Shown piece by piece: positions 47,401-64,000 of a DNA stretch of 64,000 bases. The number at the start of each line of letters is the position of its first letter. The stretch's first letter is position 1. The notes beneath the pieces were generated by a model. That model searched no databases. It saw only the letters and a program-made list of their open reading frames with translations, and had not been told where the DNA came from. The position numbers and the translations under genes are program-made. The stretch comes from Plumapathes pennacea (lineage: Eukaryota; Cnidaria; Anthozoa; Antipatharia; Myriopathidae), in contig OZ038469.1 in assembly GCA_964036295.1 (NCBI GenBank), positions 12,395,591 through 12,459,590 of the forward strand. Reading direction: 5' to 3'.

Positions 47401-50400
47401 TATGCAAACTTTGTCGGCATAGTCCCAGGAACGTTTCCTGAAAGTTTCATGCGATTCTGAGATGGTCGAAAAATCTTGGATTTTTGACAAAATACTAAGG
47501 CTATAGCACAGGGTTTTTTGCCGATTTTGGCCAAAACTTGAAAACTCTTGAAACTTTCAGGAAACCTTCGTTGGACTATAAGAAAACTTTTTGCAATACA
47601 TTTGCTTTATCTATCTTCATCCGTTGCCGAGATATAGCAGGTTAACTGGAAAGGTGTGATGATTTAATTAGTGCATGATTTGCAGTAATTTGCTGTAATT
47701 TCTCACGACGCGCGCGCTAAAAGTTTACAAAAACTATGCAAACTTTGTCGGCATAGTCCCAGGAACGTTTCCTGAAAGTTTCATGCGATTCTGAGATGGT
47801 CGAAAAATCTTGGAATTTTGACAAAATACTAAGGCTATAGCACAGGGTTTTTTGCCGATTTTGGCCAAAACTTGAAAACTCTTGAAACTTTCAAGAAACC
47901 TTCCATGGACTATAACAAGACTTTTTGCAATACATTTGCTTTATCTATCTTCATCCGTTGCCGAGATATAGCAGGTTAACTGGAAAGGTGTGATGAATTA
48001 ATTAGTGCATGATTTGCTGTAATTTGCTGTAATTTCTCACGACCCGCGCTAAAAGTTTACAAAAACTATGCAAACTTTGTCGGCATAGTCCCAGGAACGT
48101 TTCCTGAAAGTTTCATGCGATTCTGAGATGGTCGAAAAACCTTGGAATTTTGACAAAAAATACTAAGGCTATAGCACAGGGTTTTTTGCCGATTTTGGCC
48201 AAAACTTGAAAACTCTTGAAACTTTCAGGAAACCTTCGTTGGACTATAAGAAGACTTTTTGCAATACATTTGCTTTATCTATCTTCATCCGTTGCCGAGA
48301 TATAGCAGGTTAACTGGAAAGGTGTGATGAATTAATTAGTGCATGATTTGCTGTAATTTGCTGTAATTTCTCACGACGCGCGCGCTAAAAGTTTACAAAA
48401 ACTATGCAAACTTTGTCGGCATAGTCCCAGGAACGTTTCCTGAAAGTTTCATGCGATTCTGAGATGGTCGAAAAATCTTGGAATTTTGACAAAATACTAA
48501 GGCTATAGCACAGGGTTTTTTGCCGATTTTGGCCAAAACTTGAAAACTCTTGAAACTTTCAGGAAACCTTCGTTGGACTATAAGAAAACTTTTTGCAATA
48601 CATTTGCTTTATCTATCTTCATCCGTTGCCGAGATATAGCAGGTTAACTGGAAAGGTGTGATGATTTAATTAGTGCATGATTTGCAGTAATTTGCTGTAA
48701 TTTCTCACGACGCGCGCGATAAAAGTTTACAAAAACTATGCAAACTTTGTCGGCATAGTCCCAGGAACGTTTCCTGAAAGTTTCATGCGATTCTGAGATG
48801 GTCGAAAAATCTTGGAATTTTGACAAAATACTAAGGCTATAGCACAGGGTAATTTGCCGATTTTGGCCAAAACTTGAAAACTCTTGAAACTTTCAAGAAA
48901 CCTTCCATGGACTATAACAAGACTTTTTGCAATACATTTGCTTTATCTATCTTCATCCGTTGCCGAGATATAGCAGGTTAACTGGAAAGGTGTGATGAAT
49001 TAATTAGTGCATGATTTGCTGTAATTTGCTGTAATTTCTCACGACCCGCGCTAAAAGTTTACAAAAACTATGCAAACTTTGTCGGCATAGTCCCAGGAAC
49101 GTTTCCTGAAAGTTTCATGCGATTCGGAGATGGTCGAAAAATCTTGGAATTTTGACAAAATACTAAGGCTATAGCACAGGGTTTTTTGCCGATTTTGGCC
49201 AAAACTTGAAAACTCTTGAAACTTTCAGGAAACCTTCCTTGGACTATAAGAAGACTTTTTGCAATACATTTGCTTTATCTATCTTCATCCGTTGCCGAGA
49301 TATAGCAGGTTAACTGGAAAGGTGTGATGAATTAATTAGTGCATGATTTGCTGTAATTTGCTGTAATTTCTCACGACGCGCGCGCTAAAAGTTTACAAAA
49401 AACTATGCAAACATTGTCAGCATAGTCCCAGGAACGTTTCCTGAAAGTTTCATGCGATTCGGAGATGGTCGAAAAATCTTGGAATTTTGACAAAATACTA
49501 AGGCTATAGCACAGGGTTTTTTGCCGATTTTGGCCAAAACTTGAAAACTCTTGAAACTTTCAGGAAACCTTCGTTGGACTGTAAGAAAACTTTTTGCAAT
49601 ACATTTGCTTTATCTATCTTCATCCGTTGCCGAGATAAAGCAGGTTAACTGGAAAAGTGTGATGAATTAATTAGTGCATGATTTGCTGTAATTTGCTGTA
49701 ATTTCTCACGACGCGCGCTAAAAGTTTACAAAAACTATGCAAACTTTGTCGGCATAGTCCCAGGAACGTTTCCTGAAAGTTTCATGCGATTCGGAGATGG
49801 TCGAAAAATCTTGGAATTTTGACAAAATACTACAGCACAGGGTTTTTTTGCCGATTTTGGCCAAAACTTGAAAACTCTTGAAACTTTCAGGAAACTTTCC
49901 TTGGACTATAAGAAAACTTTTTGCAAAACATTTGCTTTATCTATCTTCATCCGTTGCCGAGATATAGCAGGTTAACTGGAAAGGTGTGATGAATTAATTA
50001 GTGCATGATTTGCTGTAATTTGCTGTAATTTCTCACGACGCGCGCGCTAAAAGTTTACAAAAACTATGCAAACTTTGTCGGCATAGTCCCAGGAACGTTT
50101 CCTGAAAGTTTCATGCGATTCGGAGATGGTCGAAAAATCTTGGAATTTTGACAAAATACTAAGGCTATAGCACAGGGTTTTTTGCCGATTTTGGCCAAAA
50201 CTTGAAAACTCTTGAAACTTTCAGGAAACCTTCGTTGGACTATAAGAAGACTTTTTGCAATACATTTGCTTTATCTATCTTCATCCGTTGCCGAGATATA
50301 GCAGGTTAACTGGAAAGGTGTGATGAATTAATTAGTGCATGATTTGCTGTAATTTGCTGTAATTTCTCACGACGCGCGCGCTAAAAGTTTACAAAAACTA

Positions 50401-53400
50401 TGCAAACTTTGTCGGCATAGTCCCAGGAACGTTTCCTGAAAGTTTCATGCGATTCTGAGATGGTCGAAAAACCTTGGAATTTTGACAAAAAATACTAAGG
50501 CTATAGCACAGGGTTTTTTGCCGATTTTGGCCAAAACTTGAAAACTCTTGAAACTTTCAGGAAACCTTCGTTGGACTATAAGAAGACTTTTTGCAATACA
50601 TTTGCTTTATCTATCTTCATCCGTTGCCGAGATATAGCAGGTTAACTGGAAAGGTGTGATGAATTAATTAGTGCATGATTTGCTGTAATTTGCTGTAATT
50701 TCTCACGACGCGCGCGCTAAAAGTTTACAAAAACTATGCAAACTTTGTCGGCATAGTCCCAGGAACGTTTCCTGAAAGTTTCATGCGATTCTGAGATGGT
50801 CGAAAAACCTTGGAATTTTGACAAAAAATACTAAGGCTATAGCACAGGGTTTTTTGCCGATTTTGGCCAAAACTTGAAAACTCTTGAAACTTTCAGGAAA
50901 CCTTCGTTGGACTATAAGAAGACTTTTTGCAATACATTTGCTTTATCTATCTTCATCCGTTGCCGAGATATAGCAGGTTAACTGGAAAGGTGTGATGAAT
51001 TAATTAGTGCATGATTTGCTGTAATTTGCTGTAATTTCTCACGACGCGCGCGCTAAAAGTTTACAAAAACTATGCAAACTTTGTCGGCATAGTCCCAGGA
51101 ACGTTTCCTGAAAGTTTCATGCGATTCTGAGATGGTCGAAAAACCTTGGAATTTTGACAAAAAATACTAAGGCTATAGCACAGGGTTTTTTGCCGATTTT
51201 GGCCAAAACTTGAAAACTCTTGAAACTTTCAGGAAACCTTCGTTGGACTATAAGAAGACTTTTTGCAATACATTTGCTTTATCTATCTTCATCCGTTGCC
51301 GAGATATAGCAGGTTAACTGGAAAGGTGTGATGAATTAATTAGTGCATGATTTGCTGTAATTTGCTGTAATTTCTCACGACGCGCGCGCTAAAAGTTTAC
51401 AAAAACTATGCAAACTTTGTCGGCATAGTCCCAGGAACGTTTCCTGAAAGTTTCATGCGATTCTGAGATGGTCGAAAAATCTTGGAATTTTGACAAAATA
51501 CTAAGGCTATAGCACAGGGTTTTTTGCCGATTTTGGCCAAAACTTGAAAACTCTTGAAACTTTCAGGAAACCTTCGTTGGACTATAAGAAGACTTTTTGC
51601 AATACATTTGCTTTATCTATCTTCATCCGTTGCCGAGATATAGCAGGTTAACTTGAAAGGTGTGATGAATTAATTAGTGCATGATTTGCTGTAATTTGCT
51701 GTAATTTCTCACGACGCGCGCGCTAAAAGTTTACAAAAACTATGCAAACTTTGTCGGCGTAGTCCGAGGAACGTTTCCTGAAAGTTTCATGCGATTTTGA
51801 GATGGTCGAAAAATCTTGGAATTTTGACAAAATACTAAGGCTATAGCACAGGGTTTTTTGCCGATTTTGGCCAAAACTTGAAAACTCTTGAAACTTTCAG
51901 GAAACCTTCGTTGGACTATAAGAAGACTTTTTGCAATACATTTGCTTTATCTATCTTCATCCGTTGCCGAGATATAGCAGGTTAACTGGAAAGGTTTGAT
52001 GAATTAATTAGTGCATGATTTGCTGTAATTTGCTGTAATTTCTCACGACGCGCGCGCTAAAAGTTTACAAAAACTATTCAAACTTTGTCGGCATAGTCCC
52101 AGGAACGTTTCCTGAAAGTTTCATGCGATTCGGAGATGGTCGAAAAATCTTGGAATTTTGACAAAATACCAAGGCTATAGCACAGGGTTTTTTGCCGATT
52201 TTGGCCAAAACTTGAAAACTCTTGAAACTTTCAGGAAACCTTCCTTGGACTATAAGAAGACTTTTTGCAATACATTTGCTTTATCTATCTTCATCCGTTG
52301 CCGAGATATAGCAGGTTAACTGGAAAGGTGTGATGAATTAATTAGTGCATGATTTGCTGTAATTTGCTGTAATTTCTCACGACGCGCGCGCTAAAAGTTT
52401 ACAAAAACTATGCAAACTTTGTCGGCATAGTCCCAGGAACGTTTCCTGAAAGTTTCATGCGATTCTGAGATGGTCGAAAAATCTTGGAATTTTGACAAAA
52501 TACTAAGGCTATAGCACAGGGTTTTTTGCCGATTTTGGCCAAAACTTGAAAACTCTTGAAACTTTCAGGAAACCTTCGTTGGATTATAAGAAGACTTTTT
52601 GCAATACATTTGCTTTATCTATCTTCATCCGTTGCCGAGATATAGCAGGTTAACTTGAAAGGTGTGATGAATTAATTAGTGCATGATTTGCTGTAATTTG
52701 CTGTAATTTCTCACGACGCGCGCGCTAAAAGTTTACAAAAACTATGCAAACTTTGTCGGCGTAGTCCGAGGAACGTTTCCTGAAAGTTTCATGCGATTTT
52801 GAGATGGTCGAAAAATCTTGGAATTTTGACAAAATACTAAGGCTATAGCACAGGGTTTTTTGCCGATTTTGGCCAAAACTTGAAAACTCTTGAAACTTTC
52901 AGGAAACCTTCGTTGGACTATAAGAAGACTTTTTGCAATACATTTGCTTTATCTATCTTCATCCGTTGCCGAGATATAGCAGGTTAACTGGAAAGGTGTG
53001 ATGAATTAATTAGTGCATGATTTGCTGTAATTTGCTGTAATTTCTCACGACGCGCGCGCTAAAAGTTTACAAAAACTATGCAAACTTTGTCGGCAGAGTC
53101 CCAGGAACGTTTCCTGAAAGTTTCATGCAATTCTGAGATGGTCGAAAAATCTTGGAATTTTGACAAAATACTAAGGCTATAGCACAGGGTTTTTTGCCGA
53201 TTTTGGCCAAAACTTGAAAACTCTTGAAACTTTCAGGAAACCTTCGTTGGACTATAAGAAGACTTTTTGCAATACATTTGCTTTATCTATCTTCATCCGT
53301 TGCCGAGATATAGCAGGTTAACTCGAAAGGTGTGATGAATTAATTAGTGCATGATTTGCTGTAATTTGCTGTAATTTCTCACGACGCGCGCGCTAAAGTT

Positions 53401-54085
53401 TACAAAAACTATGCAAACTTTGTCGGCATAGTCCCAGGAACGTTTCCTGAAAGTTTCATGCGATTCGGAGATGGTCGAAAAATCTTGGAATTTTGACAAA
53501 ATACTAAGGCTATAGCACAGGGTTTTTTGTTAAAAATTGAAAACTCTTGAAACTTTCAGGAAACCTTCCTTGGACTACAAGAAGACATTTTGCAATACAT
53601 TTGCTTTATCTATTTTCATCCGTTGGCGAGATATAGGAGGTTATAAATATGGCTGCTTTGCTCAAAGGTTTGATGAATTAATTAGTGCATGATTTGGTGT
53701 AATTTGTTTTAAGTTCTGACGACGCGTTGGCAAAAAGTTTACAAAAACTATGTAAAAACCGTCGGCATACTCGCAGGAACGTTTCCTAAAATTTTTATGC
53801 GATTCTGAGATGGTCGAAAAATGACCGGATTTTGACAAAATACTAAGGCATAGGACAGGGTTTTTTGTCAAAAATTGAAAACTCTTGAAACTTTCAGGAA
53901 ACCTTTGTAGGAATATTACGAGCCTTTTTGGAATACATTTGCTTGATTTTGTTTCAGCAGTTGACGAGATATAGCAGCAAAACCACGTGATATTTGAGGC
54001 TTGCATAAAATATGGAGAATTATTTATCGAAACCATCGTTATTATCCTAGGAACTTTTCCTGAAAATTTCACGCGATTCTGAAAG
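44440..54085. repeat. Satellite array, about 28 monomers of about 334 bp
   Basis: Direct head-to-tail monomers. The phrase cggcatagtcccaggaac (with a few variants) occurs at 44741, 45073, 45407, 45739, 46073 and so on to about 53425 (28 anchors including a divergent one at 53762), at steps of 332-336 bp. Interior monomers differ by only a few bases. The first and last monomers share an older variant (aaaatgaccggattttgac and tgtcaaaaattgaaaac) in place of the interior tcttggaatttt and tgccgattttggcc. Three-monomer blocks (about 1003 bp) are duplicated at least twice. Minus-strand frames are open across parts of single monomers but contain stops in the consensus, so no gene is claimed. Confidence 0.95.
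53662..54072 (-). other. 136-codon ORF in the divergent last satellite monomer
   Basis: Minus-strand frame open through the edge monomer. The same frame is cut by a stop in interior monomers (60 codons remain at 48644-48826). It could be a relic of a coding ancestor of the satellite or a chance opening in an AT-rich repeat. No family is recognised. Confidence 0.2.
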
Positions 54086-55328
54086 GTTTGTGAAAGTTTG
54101 ATAAACCAGTTTACTGTTTAAATACTAATAAATTATTATTATTCGTGATCTTGACGAGGCGGTGTGGGTGGTTCTTTATTAATTGTAAATCGAGAATTCT
54201 TGTAAAATTGAATTTTATTTGACGGTCCTGTCTATCTGACAGGTATTCATAAGATTTACCGATACATTATTATACACTTTGTGATAGAAAATATATAGCT
54301 ATAAACGATTGTATGGAGACGACTTGACGAAAATCGAATCAAATTCCGTCCCCCGATGGACTTTTGTATATGAAACTGATGATTAGACAAACTGTCTAAA
54401 TATTGGGGAACAATAACATTGTGGGTAATCCTTTAGTCTGTCCGGACACTTGGACAACATGGTGGTACGATAATGGAGACTTTATACTCCGTCTGCATTA
54501 ATGTTCATGATGCGTTTATGGTTTTGTACTGAGCATACTGGGCAGCTTAAAATTGCCGTATTCCGCAACGTCATATTTAATTTGCTAAAGGTGGCAAACG
54601 TTGAAACAAAAGCAGGTTATTGCTGTGGATTTTTTACTTACTTCTAATTATGGCATACATAGCTTGTGACTACAGTTTGCAGGCTGCGGAATATGGCAAT
54701 CTTGACCCTTTCACTTCCAGAGAGATCAACTTCAATTTTCTCCTTCGATTTCTCACCAAAAATATGTCATTACAGTAAGGAGAAATTGGCTTTTGATAGT
54801 TTGCTAAGATGACAGCTTATTGAAGTATTAATTCTCCCCACATCTCTCACACATTTTCTTCTTAAATGGTCGAGAGAATCTGCGTTTTGAACTTGGGAAT
54901 GAAAGGATTAAACTGCATAGTAACAGTGCAGAAACTTCGCATATTGTACGACTAACCTGATGGTTTTGACCTTGGTCTATATCAAACCCTAGGAAAATAA
55001 CGATAATGCAAAGTACAAAATAACACGAACGACGTCAACATGCAAAAATTGCAAATCAATAAGTGTCTAAAATATAACATAACTCAAACTACCTGTTTGC
55101 TCGTAATCGAAAAATAAAAACAAATTTTGAAAATTTAAGAATATCTCTGTGACTGTGTTTTTGAGCTGTAAAAATAGTTCCAGTTGGACGGACAGGAGCT
55201 ATGATCAGAGCTCGTTCCAAACGTAAACTATTTCAAAGGAAAATGGATACAGATGCCACAGGGCTAAATGACCAAGAATAACTTTCAGTGGTTTAACAAT
55301 CACAAGAAAGAGATAAGCATTTCACCCG
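54086..55328. other. Spacer between satellite and LYST-like gene
   Basis: No exon is seen. A dispersed repeat, about 54706-54911, starts ccctttcacttccagag and ends ttgggaatgaaagg (imperfect inverted ends). Related pieces lie near 31150 and 55555. The 3' UTR of the LYST-like gene must lie in this region, but no AATAAA close to the stop was found on the minus strand. Confidence 0.4.

Positions 55329-64000
<8,672 letters not shown>

Noticed and set aside
44279-54085. CRISPR-like interpretation of the regular repeats
   Set aside because: The 334-bp monomers are contiguous with no unique spacers, and the context is a eukaryotic genome. This is a satellite.

Overview
This is an intron-rich, AT-rich metazoan window, most likely from an anthozoan cnidarian and probably a stony coral. 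That placement is an inference. It rests on a cluster of gustatory-receptor-like (GRL) seven-helix genes of the kind known from cnidarians, a LYST-type BEACH/WD40 gene, canonical GT-AG introns, and very many foldback MITEs, one of them with a textbook 8-bp hAT target duplication. No bacterial, phage or organellar features were seen.

Layout. (1) 1-11509: a tandem array of about 3.19 kb units (three full, one truncated). Each unit contains two unrecognised minus-strand gene models, called X and Y here, which appear only when small exons are spliced in silico; several copies carry disabling changes. (2) 11510-19550: spacer, a two-exon chromodomain gene (minus), an unexplained 211-codon ORF, a 5'-truncated CR1/L2-type LINE (minus), and a 1.17 kb hAT element with a remnant of a TTF-zinc-finger transposase. 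(3) 19551-42236: four GRL genes in tandem on the plus strand (A, B, C, D). Each has one long exon plus three small 3' exons joined by three phase-0 introns, the C-terminal intron arrangement typical of the insect chemoreceptor superfamily. A and B lie in a 5.3 kb segmental duplication, and C and D form a second pair. A 4 kb block between A and B holds a possible secreted or membrane protein gene, a long inverted repeat, a minisatellite and foldback elements. (4) 42237-44440: spacer with MITEs. (5) 44440-54085: a satellite of about 28 monomers of about 334 bp, with divergent edge monomers and local three-monomer duplications. (6) 55329-64000: the 3' part of a LYST (lysosomal trafficking regulator) orthologue on the minus strand. 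Seventeen exons cover PH-like, BEACH and WD40 regions, and the gene runs off the right edge.

Functionally, the GRL genes are predicted membrane receptors or ligand-gated channels, LYST acts in lysosome-related organelle trafficking, and the chromodomain protein is a predicted methyl-lysine reader. Nothing in the sequence ties these loci into one pathway. The most unusual items are the 3.2 kb gene array with copy-by-copy decay, the GRL cluster with a GC-AG intron shared by A and B, and the satellite's edge and core structure.
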